Origin: Ensifer sp. USDA 6670 | GTDB lineage: Bacteria > Pseudomonadota > Alphaproteobacteria > Rhizobiales > Rhizobiaceae | DNA: 64,000 nt | Reading direction: 5' to 3' | Assembly (NCBI GenBank): GCA_000421085.1 | Contig: ATWE01000012.1 | Coordinates: 1-64,000, forward strand | In this document: piece after piece, positions 45,887 to 54,144 of the stretch | Position numbering within the stretch: position 1 is the first letter of the stretch | Layout of the letters: the number at the start of each line of letters is the position of its first letter | Program-made: the position numbers and the translations under genes | The notes under the pieces: model-generated | The model's input: the letters and a program-made list of their open reading frames with translations, nothing else | Database searches by the model: none | Told to the model about the DNA's origin: nothing

Positions 45887-46932
45887 CGGCGAATCCTGTA
45901 CTGGGTGAAGAAGACGCCGGTCAGCATGCTGATCAGCGACAGGGCCACCGTGACGTCGGCTATGTAAGAGGGGATACCCATGCTGCGGCTCATGCCGTCG
46001 GCCCCGACGAACATGACGGCGGTGAACAGGGCGGCAAGCACCACGCCCAGCGGGTGGAGATTGGCGAGCATGGCGACGACGATCCCGGAATAGCCGTAAC
46101 CCGGCGAGAGGTCCGTCGTCACATAGCCCTGCACGCCCATGACTTCGATAGCCCCCGCAAGGCCGGCGAGCCCGCCTGAGACGCAGGCCACCGTCACCAG
46201 AGTGCGGCCGAGCGGCACGCCTGCGAACACCGCCCCGGCCGGATTGAGGCCGGCTGCGCGCGACTGCATGCCGAATACGGTGCGCGACTGAACGAGATGG
46301 ACTGCAACAGCAAGTACGAGCGCGATCATCAGCCCGACATGGAGGCGGGATCGGGCGAAGAGCTTTGGCAGGACCGCTGCGTCGGCGACCGGTTGGGACT
46401 GCGGCCATCCGAAGCCCATCGGGTCCTTGAGCGGGCCGTCGATCAGCATGGAGACGAAGAGCACGGCAACGAAATTGAGGAGAAGCGTGGTAACGACCTC
46501 GTCGACCGAAAAGCGCAGCCTCAGCCAGAGCGGCACGAGCAGCAGGACGATGCCGGCTGCCGCGCCGACGACGAGAAGCAGCGGAATCTGGAGGGGCGAG
46601 GGGAGGCCGCCGAAAAGGTGCGAACTGGCGGCGGCGACGGCGATCGCACCGAGATAGAACTGACCCTCGGCGCCGATGTTCCAGAGTCTCGCCCGAAACG
46701 CGACCGCCGCGGCAAGGCCCGTCAGGATGAGCGGGCTTGCGCGGGTCAAGGTTTCGGTGGCCGAAAGCCTGGAGCCGAAGGCGCCGACGAGAATGCGCCA
46801 ATAGGCTTCCATGACCGGGGCACCGGCAATCGCGATGAGCAGGCCGGCGAGCGCCAGCGCGCAGAGGATCGCAAGCACGGGTGTCGCGATCACCAGGGCG
46901 AGCGAACGATGTTCGCGTCGTTCAAATCGCAT
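45883..46932 (-). CDS. ABC transporter permease, nucleoside/simple-sugar type (first subunit)
   Basis: A permease of about 349 aa (YufP-like). The first span is LVIATPVLAILCALALAGLL. SPLILTGLAAAVAFRARLWN then IGAEGQFYLGAI carries the family NIGAEGQ motif, and VAGLNPAGAVFAGVPLGRT-type residues form the cytoplasmic loop. I prefer the start at 46932, preceded by GAGG, over 46953. It overlaps the ATPase gene by 11 bases and the next permease by 4, so the transporter genes are tightly coupled. Confidence 0.9.
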   Translation of the reverse strand: MRFERREHRSLALVIATPVLAILCALALAGLLIAIAGAPVMEAYWRILVGAFGSRLSATETLTRASPLILTGLAAAVAFRARLWNIGAEGQFYLGAIAVAAASSHLFGGLPSPLQIPLLLVVGAAAGIVLLLVPLWLRLRFSVDEVVTTLLLNFVAVLFVSMLIDGPLKDPMGFGWPQSQPVADAAVLPKLFARSRLHVGLMIALVLAVAVHLVQSRTVFGMQSRAAGLNPAGAVFAGVPLGRTLVTVACVSGGLAGLAGAIEVMGVQGYVTTDLSPGYGYSGIVVAMLANLHPLGVVLAALFTAVMFVGADGMSRSMGIPSYIADVTVALSLISMLTGVFFTQYRIRR

Positions 46933-48448
46933 GCGAAACCTCGTGCTCTTCATTCCATTCGCCGGCCATCATCAGGCCGAGTTTCGTGGCGCTGGCGCCT
47001 TCGGCGGCGATCGGAGGCGAAAGCCGGCCGTTGACGATGGCCTGAATGCGGTCGGCAAGCGCCATGACTTCTTCCAGGTCTTCCGAGATGAGGAGCACCG
47101 CGGTTCCCGCGCGCCGCGCCTCGAGCAGCCGCTCGTGCACCGCGGCGACAGCCCCTTCGTCGAGCCCCCGCGTCGGCTGCCCCGCGAGCAGGATGCGCGG
47201 GCGGTCGATCAGATTGCGCCCGAGGATGAGTTTCTGCATGTTGCCGCCCGAGAGCAGCCTCGTGCGCGTCGTCGGCCGGCCGCCGCGCACGTCGAAGGCC
47301 TCGATGATCTGGCCGGCGAATGCCTGGCCGGAGGGCCGATCGACGAGGCCGTAGCGCGAAAATCGCGGCAGGCGCTCGAGAACGGCGTTCTCCCAGATGG
47401 CCATTTCGCCGATCGCGCCTTCCTTGTTGCGATCTTCCGGAATGCGGCCGATCCCCGCCCGGACGGCGTCATCAACAGTGAGGTCGCCGATCGGCTCGCC
47501 GAACAGCAGGAGTTCGCCCTTGTCGCGCCTGACCGTACCCGACAGGAGATGCGCCAGCGTCGTCTGGCCGTTGCCGGAGACTCCGATAATGCCGAGAATC
47601 TCGCCCGCGCGCAGACTGAAGTCGATCGACTTCAGCCGTTCCACGCCGTCGATGCTGACGCTCACATCCGCGACGTCAAGCACCACCTCGCCGGGCGTCG
47701 AAGGCTCGCGTACCGGCCGGGCAACCTTGCGGCCGACCATCAGTTCGGCAAGCTCGGCCTTGTTCGTCTCTCTCGCAAGACGCTCGGCCACCTTGCGGCC
47801 GCCGCGCAGCACGACGGTCCTGTCGGCTGCGGCCATGACCTCGTCCAGCTTGTGCGAAATGAAGATCAGCGAAAGCCCCTCGCGCGCCATGTCCTTCAGC
47901 GTCGAGAACAGCCGTTCGGCCTCCAGATTGGTCAGCACCGCCGTCGGCTCGTCGAGCACGAGAATATGCGCATCGTTGTAAAGCGCCTTCAGGATCTCGA
48001 CGCGCTGCTGCTCGCCGACCGAGAGGTCGCCGACGCGCGCGTCCGGCTCCACCGTCAGGCCGAACCGCTGACAAATGCCGCGCAGCTTCCGCCGCGCCGC
48101 GCCGGTGCCGGATCGGAAATGCCAGAGGCGTTCCGTGCCGGCCATGACGTTTTCCAGCACCGTCAGGTTGGGGGCGAGCGAGAAATGCTGATGCACCATG
48201 CCGATGCCGGCGCGGATCGCCGCGCGTGGCTTGCCCGGAGGCAGTTCCCGTCCCTCGACGAGCACCTTGCCGCTGTCAGGCACATAATGGCCGAACAGGA
48301 TGCTCATCAGCGTGGTCTTGCCGGCGCCGTTTTCGCCGAGGAGGGCGACGATCTCGCCCTTTCCGAGGCTCAGCGAGATGTCGTCATTGGCGAGATTGTC
48401 GCCGAAGCGCTTGCTGACGCTGCAAATGTCGAGAATGGCCTCGCTCAT
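46922..48448 (-). CDS. ABC transporter ATP-binding protein, nucleoside/simple-sugar type (double ATPase)
   Basis: A 508-aa protein with two fused ATPase domains, as in RbsA and YufO. Domain 1 has Walker A GENGAGKTT, signature LSVGEQQRVEILKALY and Walker B HILVLDEPTAVLTN. Domain 2 has a degenerate Walker A, GVSGNGQTT, signature LSGGNMQKLILGRNL and Walker B-like RILLAGQPTRGLD, where the catalytic Glu is Gln. The last substitution is normal for the second half of this family. It powers the two downstream permeases with the BMP receptor at 49872. Confidence 0.93.
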   Translation of the reverse strand: MSEAILDICSVSKRFGDNLANDDISLSLGKGEIVALLGENGAGKTTLMSILFGHYVPDSGKVLVEGRELPPGKPRAAIRAGIGMVHQHFSLAPNLTVLENVMAGTERLWHFRSGTGAARRKLRGICQRFGLTVEPDARVGDLSVGEQQRVEILKALYNDAHILVLDEPTAVLTNLEAERLFSTLKDMAREGLSLIFISHKLDEVMAAADRTVVLRGGRKVAERLARETNKAELAELMVGRKVARPVREPSTPGEVVLDVADVSVSIDGVERLKSIDFSLRAGEILGIIGVSGNGQTTLAHLLSGTVRRDKGELLLFGEPIGDLTVDDAVRAGIGRIPEDRNKEGAIGEMAIWENAVLERLPRFSRYGLVDRPSGQAFAGQIIEAFDVRGGRPTTRTRLLSGGNMQKLILGRNLIDRPRILLAGQPTRGLDEGAVAAVHERLLEARRAGTAVLLISEDLEEVMALADRIQAIVNGRLSPPIAAEGASATKLGLMMAGEWNEEHEVSHAI

Positions 48449-49866
48449 TCCGGAATTCCCGCGACGGCGAAACGGTGCTGCCAGCGGCCCTCTCTTTCCA
48501 GGCGTGCCGCAAGCTCGATGAGGAGGCGGTCGCCGCCCATGGGCGCCAGGATCTGCACCGGCAGCGGCAATCCGGCGTCATCCGCGCCGAAGGGGAGCGT
48601 GAGGGCCGGAAAACCGGTGGCATTGGCGAGTGCGGCGAGTGGCGCAAACGCCGTCATGCGGCGAATCTGAAGGTCGATATCGTCGTGGTCGAAAGGAAAG
48701 GATCCGATAGGAAGGGGTGCCGACGCAAGCATGGGCGTCAGGATACAGTCAACCCGGTCGAAAAGCGACCAGACCGCGTGGCTCGCATGGACGGCGTCGT
48801 CGAGCGTCGCCCAGAGCGCGGTCGCCTCGAGTTGCGATCCATGGCTGACAAAAGCCTGCGTCAGCCGTTCGGCGCGCCCGGCATCGAGACCGGCGGAAAC
48901 GACGAAATTGGCAAGGTTGACGGCGACGATGTCGCGTAGGGCCCGGCCGCTTGCGGCAACGCTTGCGGCAAACGCAACCCAATACATGGGAACGACGCTG
49001 TGGCCGTCCGTCTCCAGTGCGCGCGCGGCCTCTTCGACAGCCTCGCTGCGCGCCGGTTCGGTCGGGTACTGGTCGCCGGTCTCGAGAAGAAGGCCGACAC
49101 GTAAGGGGCCGGACGGGGAGGGGGCGAACCACGGATCGGCAAACGGCCCCCTGGCGCGTCCGGCTGCCGCGTCGAAGATCGCCGCAAGGTCGCGGACGGA
49201 GCGGCACAGCGCCATTTCACTGGCGATGCCGCCGAGATGATTGCCGAAGGATGGTCCAGCCGCTACCGCACCCCGGCTCGCCTTGAGGCCGAGGAGACCG
49301 CAGCATGCCGCGGGGACGCGGATCGACCCGCCGGCATCGGTCGCATGGGCAATCGCCACGATGCCGGCGGCAACGGCCGCCGCCGCCCCGCCGGAGGAGC
49401 CGCCGGGCGTCCGGCTCGTATCGAGGGGGTTGCGGCAGATGGGGCCGGCCGCCGGTTCGCTTGCGAGCGACAGGCCCATTTCGGGCACGGTGGTCAGTCC
49501 GAAGAAGCAAAGGCCTGCTCCGCGGAGCCGCGCTGCCAGATCGCTGTCTTCCGCAACGGCGGCGCTGCGCCCGAGCATGTTCGATCCGGCCGCAACCGGC
49601 AGGCCGGAAAAGGGGCCGCCCAGGTCCTTGGCAAGGCTCGGGACGCCGAGAAACGGTGGAATCCGCCCGCTGCCCGGCAGGTGGCGCAGGCGGGCGTCCG
49701 CATTCCTGGCCGCCGTTCGTCCGAGCGTTGGGTCGAGATGGACGATCGCACCTATTTCCGCCCATCGGCCGGTCGCCGCAAGGGATGCTTCCATCGCTTC
49801 GGAAGCGGTGAGGCGGCCCATTCGGATCGCCTCACCGAGAGAGATTGCATCGCCCGCCATCGACAA
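48445..49866 (-). CDS. Amidase (amidase-signature family)
   Basis: A 473-aa hydrolase with the Ser-cisSer-Lys triad: Lys80 (PSLAKDLGG), the GGSSGG motif at 155-160 and the nucleophile Ser181 (DAGGSIRVPAACCG). It lies inside the importer operon between the receptor and ATPase genes, overlapping the latter by 4 bases. A hydrolase of amide or ureido bonds in a nucleobase-type importer operon fits breakdown of a pyrimidine or similar N-compound; the precise substrate is not readable from sequence. Confidence 0.9.
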   Translation of the reverse strand: MSMAGDAISLGEAIRMGRLTASEAMEASLAATGRWAEIGAIVHLDPTLGRTAARNADARLRHLPGSGRIPPFLGVPSLAKDLGGPFSGLPVAAGSNMLGRSAAVAEDSDLAARLRGAGLCFFGLTTVPEMGLSLASEPAAGPICRNPLDTSRTPGGSSGGAAAAVAAGIVAIAHATDAGGSIRVPAACCGLLGLKASRGAVAAGPSFGNHLGGIASEMALCRSVRDLAAIFDAAAGRARGPFADPWFAPSPSGPLRVGLLLETGDQYPTEPARSEAVEEAARALETDGHSVVPMYWVAFAASVAASGRALRDIVAVNLANFVVSAGLDAGRAERLTQAFVSHGSQLEATALWATLDDAVHASHAVWSLFDRVDCILTPMLASAPLPIGSFPFDHDDIDLQIRRMTAFAPLAALANATGFPALTLPFGADDAGLPLPVQILAPMGGDRLLIELAARLEREGRWQHRFAVAGIPE

Positions 49867-49871
49867 GCCGG

Positions 49872-50858
49872 TTACTTAGGCTCGTCCGTGATGCGCGGAA
49901 CCTCGAAGGCCCCGGACTTGATCTCGGCGCGCTTGGCTTCCATGGCCGCTTCGGCATCCGCCGGGGCGACGCCCTTTACATAGGCAATGTCGCTGCCGCC
50001 TTCCTTGAGCAGGCCGAAGGCGGTGTAGTCCCTGCCGACCGGCTTGCCGGCGGACACGTCGGCAATTGCGGCGTTGAGGATCGGGCGGAAGCCCCAGAGC
50101 GCGTTGGCGAAGACCGTGTCCGGATAGCGCGGCGTGTAGTCGATCAGCGAACCCACGGATTTGAGCCCGCGTTCCTTGGCGGCGTCGGCGGTGCCGATGC
50201 GCTCGCCGAAGAGGATGTCGGCACCGGCGTCGATCTGGGCGAGGCCCGCCTCGCGCGCTTTCGGCGGATCGAAGAAGGTGCCGATGAAGGCGACGAGGTG
50301 CCTGGCATCGGGATTGACGGCCTTCACGCCCGCAGCGAAGGCATTGATCAGCATGTTGACTTCCGGGATGGGCATGGCGCCGACGGAGCCGACGACGTTC
50401 GACTTCGTCATCTTGCCGGCAAGCATGCCGGCGAGATAGGCGCCGTCGTGGTTCCAGGTGCCGAAAACGCCGAAGTTGTCGCCCGATTCCTTACCGCTCG
50501 AGCCGAGGACGAACGCGGTCTCCGGATAGTCTGCGGCGACTTCGCGGGCCTGCTTTTCAACGGCATAGGCTTCGCCGATGATGAGCTTTGCACCCTGCTC
50601 GGCATATTCGCGCATCGCGCGGGGATAGTCCGTGCCGGAAACGCCTTCGGAGAAGACATATTCGATCACGCCTTCCGCGGCCGCATCCTGCAGCGCCTTG
50701 TGCAGGACCGAGTTCCAGGCGTTTTCGACGGGGGAGGCGTGGATACCGGCAACCTTAACCGGCGCGCTGGCGCGGACGCCCGGCGCAAAAGCGCTCACGC
50801 CAAGCGCCAGGCCCGACGCAAGCACATTGCGCCGGCTCATCATCAAATCTCTTGCCAT
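49872..50858 (-). CDS. BMP-family (PnrA-like) substrate-binding protein
   Basis: A 328-aa periplasmic nucleoside-type receptor. The leader MSRRNVLASGLALGVSAFAPG has twin arginines, so Tat export is possible. The mature protein has KVAGIHASPVENAWN, GTWNHDGAYLAGMLAGKMTK and VGSLIDYTPRYPDTVF, normal for the BMP family. It is the first gene of the importer operon. Palindromes upstream indicate regulation. BMP receptors bind purine or pyrimidine nucleosides, and some bind other cyclic N-compounds or autoinducer-2. Confidence 0.9.
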   Translation of the reverse strand: MARDLMMSRRNVLASGLALGVSAFAPGVRASAPVKVAGIHASPVENAWNSVLHKALQDAAAEGVIEYVFSEGVSGTDYPRAMREYAEQGAKLIIGEAYAVEKQAREVAADYPETAFVLGSSGKESGDNFGVFGTWNHDGAYLAGMLAGKMTKSNVVGSVGAMPIPEVNMLINAFAAGVKAVNPDARHLVAFIGTFFDPPKAREAGLAQIDAGADILFGERIGTADAAKERGLKSVGSLIDYTPRYPDTVFANALWGFRPILNAAIADVSAGKPVGRDYTAFGLLKEGGSDIAYVKGVAPADAEAAMEAKRAEIKSGAFEVPRITDEPK

Positions 50859-50877
50859 GGATGGTGTTCCCCTTTTT

Positions 50878-50916
50878 TACCAATTGGTAGAATCTTTATT
50901 TTGTACAAAGCTTTGT
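50878..50916. promoter_or_regulatory. Two perfect 12-bp palindromes upstream of importer operon
   Basis: TACCAATTGGTA at 50878-50889 and ACAAAGCTTTGT at 50905-50916, 20 and 47 bases upstream of the receptor start. The first shares the ACCA-N2-TGGT symmetry of RutR-type pyrimidine operators. They probably overlap the operon promoter. Confidence 0.55.
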
Positions 50917-51078
50917 CAAGCAGTGCGGGTGAATCGAAAAGCGGCAGGAGCGACTTGTCGGGGATCGCGGATGACGGGTCATCGATGTCCTGAGCCGCTC
51001 GACGCCACGGCATCGCGGAACAAGCGCCACGTGCGTTCGTTTTCCACCTTGCCAAGGAGCATGCGACTGAAGTGATCC

Positions 51079-51117
51079 AGGAAGCCTCCGTGTGCCGCTG
51101 CACATGTGAGGCTTCCT
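51079..51117 (+). promoter_or_regulatory. Leader hairpin upstream of TauE/SafE gene
   Basis: AGGAAGCCTC (51079-51088) pairs perfectly with GAGGCTTCCT (51108-51117), and within the 19-base loop TGTG and CACA can pair too. It ends 38 bases before the start codon. No T-run follows, so it is a folded leader or an operator rather than a plain terminator. I match it to no known riboswitch. Confidence 0.45.
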
Positions 51118-51155
51118 TGTGCGGGGCGGTCAAGCCCCCTAACCTGGAGCTGTCC

Positions 51156-51932
51156 ATGGAAGATTTCATCCTGTTCGCATTGGTCGGCTTTCTTGCGCAG
51201 GTGATCGATGGCGCTCTCGGCATGGCCTACGGCGTCATCTGCTCGACGGTGCTTCTTGCCTTCGGCGTGCCGCCTGCCCAGGCGTCGGCGTCAGCCCATG
51301 CGGCGGAATTGTTCACCACCGCCGCTTCCGGATCGGCCCATCTCTATCACCGCAACATCGATTGGAAGCTGTTCTGGCGGCTCATTCCCTTTGGCGTCGC
51401 CGGTGGAATGCTCGGTGCCTTCGTCGTGACCTCGTTTGACGGAGATCAGGTCAAGCCTTTCGTCACGGCCTATCTTGCAGTGATTGGAGCCTGGCTGCTT
51501 TACCGCTCCTTTCATCGCATTCCCACAAACCCGGTCAAGCTGAGGATCGTGGCACCGCTCGGCGCAACCGCGGGGTTCCTGGATGCCGCGGGTGGCGGTG
51601 GATGGGGCCCTGTTGCCACCACCGGTCTGCTCGGCGCGGGCGGACAGCCGCGCTTCGTCATCGGGACCGTCAATGCGAGCGAGTTTCTGATTGCGCTTTC
51701 AGTGTCTTTGAGCTTCCTGACCACGGTTCTAACCGGTCACTGGGAACAGGCCGGCGATTTCCGCGACCATCTTACATCCATCGGCGGGCTGATCACCGGC
51801 GGCGTGCTGGCGGCACCTTTTGCAGGGTGGGTGGTCAAGGCACTGAAAGAGAAAACGCTCCTGCGGCTCGTCGGATCTTTGATCACACTTTTGGCCAGCT
51901 ATCAGACGCTCGAACTTACCGGGTATCTGTGA
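51156..51932 (+). CDS. TauE/SafE-family membrane transporter
   Basis: A 258-aa integral membrane protein with about eight spans, of the sulfite-exporter TauE/SafE family. The start LFALVGFLAQVIDGALGMAYG has the family's GxxxQxIDGxxG-type motif, and the repeat appears again in GATAGFLDAAGGGGWGPVAT. GGAG lies 7 bases before the ATG at 51156, which I prefer over a frame starting at 51072 inside the leader hairpin. Members export sulfite or sulfoacetate or take up organosulfonates; no sulfur gene is nearby to decide. The next gene is convergent. Confidence 0.88.
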   Translation: MEDFILFALVGFLAQVIDGALGMAYGVICSTVLLAFGVPPAQASASAHAAELFTTAASGSAHLYHRNIDWKLFWRLIPFGVAGGMLGAFVVTSFDGDQVKPFVTAYLAVIGAWLLYRSFHRIPTNPVKLRIVAPLGATAGFLDAAGGGGWGPVATTGLLGAGGQPRFVIGTVNASEFLIALSVSLSFLTTVLTGHWEQAGDFRDHLTSIGGLITGGVLAAPFAGWVVKALKEKTLLRLVGSLITLLASYQTLELTGYL

Positions 51933-51945
51933 ACACCGGCTTCTC

Positions 51946-52707
51946 TCAGATTGCGTAAAGCTCGATCGGCTTTTCAAACCCCTTGAGACGGTATTCCCGG
52001 CCCTCGCTTTCGGCCGTTTGGCTCTGCGCGCGCTCGCAAACGGCCCTGGTCACAAGGATTCGCCCCGCCTCGGCGGCGGATTGGGCCCGAGCGGCGGTAT
52101 TCACAACCGTTCCGATAGCAGTCAGGTCGCGGTGCGATCGGCCGAACTCTCCGAAGCTGGCCTCACCGGTGTCGATGCCGATGCCGACGCCGAGCTCACT
52201 TCCGTCCAGGCCGGCACCTTGCGCCAGACGAAACTCACGGCGCAACTGGCATCGGCGCTGGATCTCCCGCGCGGCGAGGACGGCGCGCTCGGCGTGATCC
52301 TGGTGGGGAATCGGAAAGTTGAAGATTGCCATGATCGCGTCCCCGACCGTCTTGTTGAGAAGGCCGTCGAACTCCCAGATCGCCGCGGCACATTCATCGT
52401 AGAAATCATCCAGGAGCGACGAAACAGTATCGGCCGAGAGCGACTGCGAAAGCGCCGTATAGCCTCGCAGATCTGCAAAAAGGACAGACACGTCAACAGT
52501 AATCTTGCGGGCTTTCATCACGCGTATGAACATGAGTTCGCAGATCGTGCAGGTATTCGGGTTCATCCGGCTCGGGCGGATGCCGAAGGCGCGAAAGGGA
52601 ATGGAAGCCGGTCCGCGCAGGGGCACGGGAATACGCATCTGCTCCCAGCATCCCTTGCAAATCCTGGATTGAGACATGTTGCCGCGGCCCTGCTTGCGTG
52701 ACGCCAT
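51946..52707 (-). CDS. Class III adenylate/guanylate cyclase with N-terminal Cys cluster
   Basis: A 253-aa soluble cyclase making cAMP (or cGMP). The catalytic domain spans about residues 70-253: VSVLFADLRGYTALSQSL holds the metal Asp of beta-1, KTVGDAIMAIFNFP the second metal Asp, and VGIGIDTGEASFGEFG and GTVVNTAARAQ the dimer arm and transition-state Arg region. The first 60 residues carry ICKGCWEQM and CTICEL, two CxxC pairs that look like a zinc or Fe-S site. Start at 52707 or 52677. Rhizobia have many such cyclases; the sensory head here is unusual. Confidence 0.88.
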   Translation of the reverse strand: MASRKQGRGNMSQSRICKGCWEQMRIPVPLRGPASIPFRAFGIRPSRMNPNTCTICELMFIRVMKARKITVDVSVLFADLRGYTALSQSLSADTVSSLLDDFYDECAAAIWEFDGLLNKTVGDAIMAIFNFPIPHQDHAERAVLAAREIQRRCQLRREFRLAQGAGLDGSELGVGIGIDTGEASFGEFGRSHRDLTAIGTVVNTAARAQSAAEAGRILVTRAVCERAQSQTAESEGREYRLKGFEKPIELYAI

Positions 52708-52782
52708 GCGACTTTCGCATATATCGGCAACAAAATCTCCCGAAAACCCTCAGGTGTCTGTAACTGAAACCGCGATGGTCCG

Positions 52783-52905
52783 TTAACCTTCAGACAGTTC
52801 TTCGGCTGTGGCCGCTATGGGTGCATTCCACAAGGAATTATTGACGTATTTGAAAGCAAGTATGCTGATAATCGAGGCGACTATAACTACAATGACGAGG
52901 CGCAT
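52783..52905 (-). CDS. 40-aa single-span membrane protein
   Basis: MRLVIVVIVASIISILAFKY forms a single N-terminal span, followed by VNNSLWNAPIAATAEELSEG. The frame is clean and the hydrophobic pattern coherent, but the Shine-Dalgarno is weak. It lies in a gap with two other small membrane proteins on the same strand. Too short for family assignment. Confidence 0.45.
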   Translation of the reverse strand: MRLVIVVIVASIISILAFKYVNNSLWNAPIAATAEELSEG

Positions 52906-53099
52906 GAAGGTTTACCAGGTTCGTTACCACATCGAGAAACTCTCCCGGAGACCTCGTTGTTCCGGAACATCCGGGAACGCCAACTGACGAGCTGAGCAAC
53001 AATTCACGGATGAGCAACTGACGAAAACCGGTACCAGCTTTTTCGGCGGCAGCCGACGGCTCTCACCCGTCCGGCGCCGGGGCCTCGAACAGCTCTTTC

Positions 53100-53279
53100 T
53101 CAACGATCCTGAGTCTGCGCGACAGGCAGATAGACTTTCGAGCCGACGCTCTCGCCACCAGTCAGCGAGCCCCCGACCAGCAGGTAGGCTGATATTCCAA
53201 GGACCGACAACAGTAGAATGCTTACGGGCAGCCCGGTTGAGGCGTGATGTTCCGGTTCCTGATAATTCCATCCAGTCAT
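53100..53279 (-). CDS. 59-aa single-span membrane protein
   Basis: MTGWNYQEPEHHASTG forms a cytosolic head, LPVSILLLSVLGISAYLLVG one span, and a polar tail runs to LPVAQTQDR. GTGGAG lies about 10 bases upstream. I chose the ATG at 53279 because the frame further upstream (to 53390) has no coherent pattern. Function unknown; probably one of three related small membrane proteins in this gap. Confidence 0.45.
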   Translation of the reverse strand: MTGWNYQEPEHHASTGLPVSILLLSVLGISAYLLVGGSLTGGESVGSKVYLPVAQTQDR

Positions 53280-53543
53280 TCGAACGTACTCCACTCCACA
53301 CAAAGTGAGAACGAGCCACCGATGCAGCAGTTCCTGCAACGATGGTTGAACCTGGGTAACGATGTTCGAGGCGTTGTAACGAGCCGGCATTATACCATGC
53401 CGTCGCTGCCGCGGAGGGGTTATTGGCGGGGTATCATTCCGCCATGTTCACCGACCGTTCCTAGCTATTTCAGGCGTGGCTCAGGCTGGAGCGCGATGAA
53501 GAAAGTGTGTGCGGATTTGCCGTCAGTCGGGATGCTGACGCAT

Positions 53544-53666
53544 TTACCAGAACACGTCGTAAAGAGTAATAAAGACGATCATTCCGATGCAGAGTGCTGG
53601 CGTCGACCTGATCGCAAAATCGACAGGATTGAATTGGTATCCGAAGCTTTCAACATAAGATTTCAT
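53544..53666 (-). CDS. 40-aa single-span membrane protein with strong ribosome-binding site
   Basis: MKSYVESFGYQFNPVDFAIR is a polar head and STPALCIGMIVFITLYDVFW a C-terminal span. GGGAGGA ends about 9 bases before the ATG, the best translation signal in this gap, which makes expression likely. Function unknown. Confidence 0.6.
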   Translation of the reverse strand: MKSYVESFGYQFNPVDFAIRSTPALCIGMIVFITLYDVFW

Positions 53667-54144
53667 GACTTGGTTTCCTCCCGGTGAGCTGTCTGGGATC
53701 CTGAACGGTTTAGCGAACGGACCATTCGCTTCCTTCGGAAGCGTAATTCGCAAGGCTCGGACAGAACCCGCGAAACATGTTTGCCTCCATGGCACCACGA
53801 ACAAGTGCCACCATATTCCCCATACCTCGGTAGCAGAGCTTTGCGCCCTTGAGGAGTGGATCGATTATCGGAGAGTTGGAGGTCGGGCCAAGCCCTTCAA
53901 TGGATAACTGGTGGGACATAAATATGGCGAAAACAAGTTCCATGCATGTGTTTCTCACAATACGCCAGGAAAGTCAGGGAAATTTTTGAAAATGACATAG
54001 AAGCGTCATAGAAAATGTCTTACCCAGACGTTCGATATTTCGCCTTTAATACTGCGGAAGTTTTTTGGGCGGTCAGGAAAAGAGCGAACTTGTGCTTTCC
54101 GCAACTCCGCAGCGGGTTTCTCGTTTCCGGTCAAGAAGACTGCA
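53667..54144. other. Gap without recognisable gene
   Basis: About 480 bases between the strongest small membrane protein gene and dinB. A minus-strand frame at 53710-53958 has no family resemblance or ribosome-binding site. Confidence 0.4.

Noticed and set aside
45887-46801. N-terminal extension of the second nucleoside permease into a 619-codon frame
   Set aside because: The extension is a shadow of the first permease gene in another frame. The proper start at 45886 overlaps the upstream stop by 4 bases.
46811-48670. 619-codon open frame on the plus strand
   Set aside because: Antisense to the double ATPase gene; no family resemblance.
53710-53958. 82-codon minus-strand frame before dinB
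   Set aside because: No coherent hydrophobic pattern or known motif and no Shine-Dalgarno.
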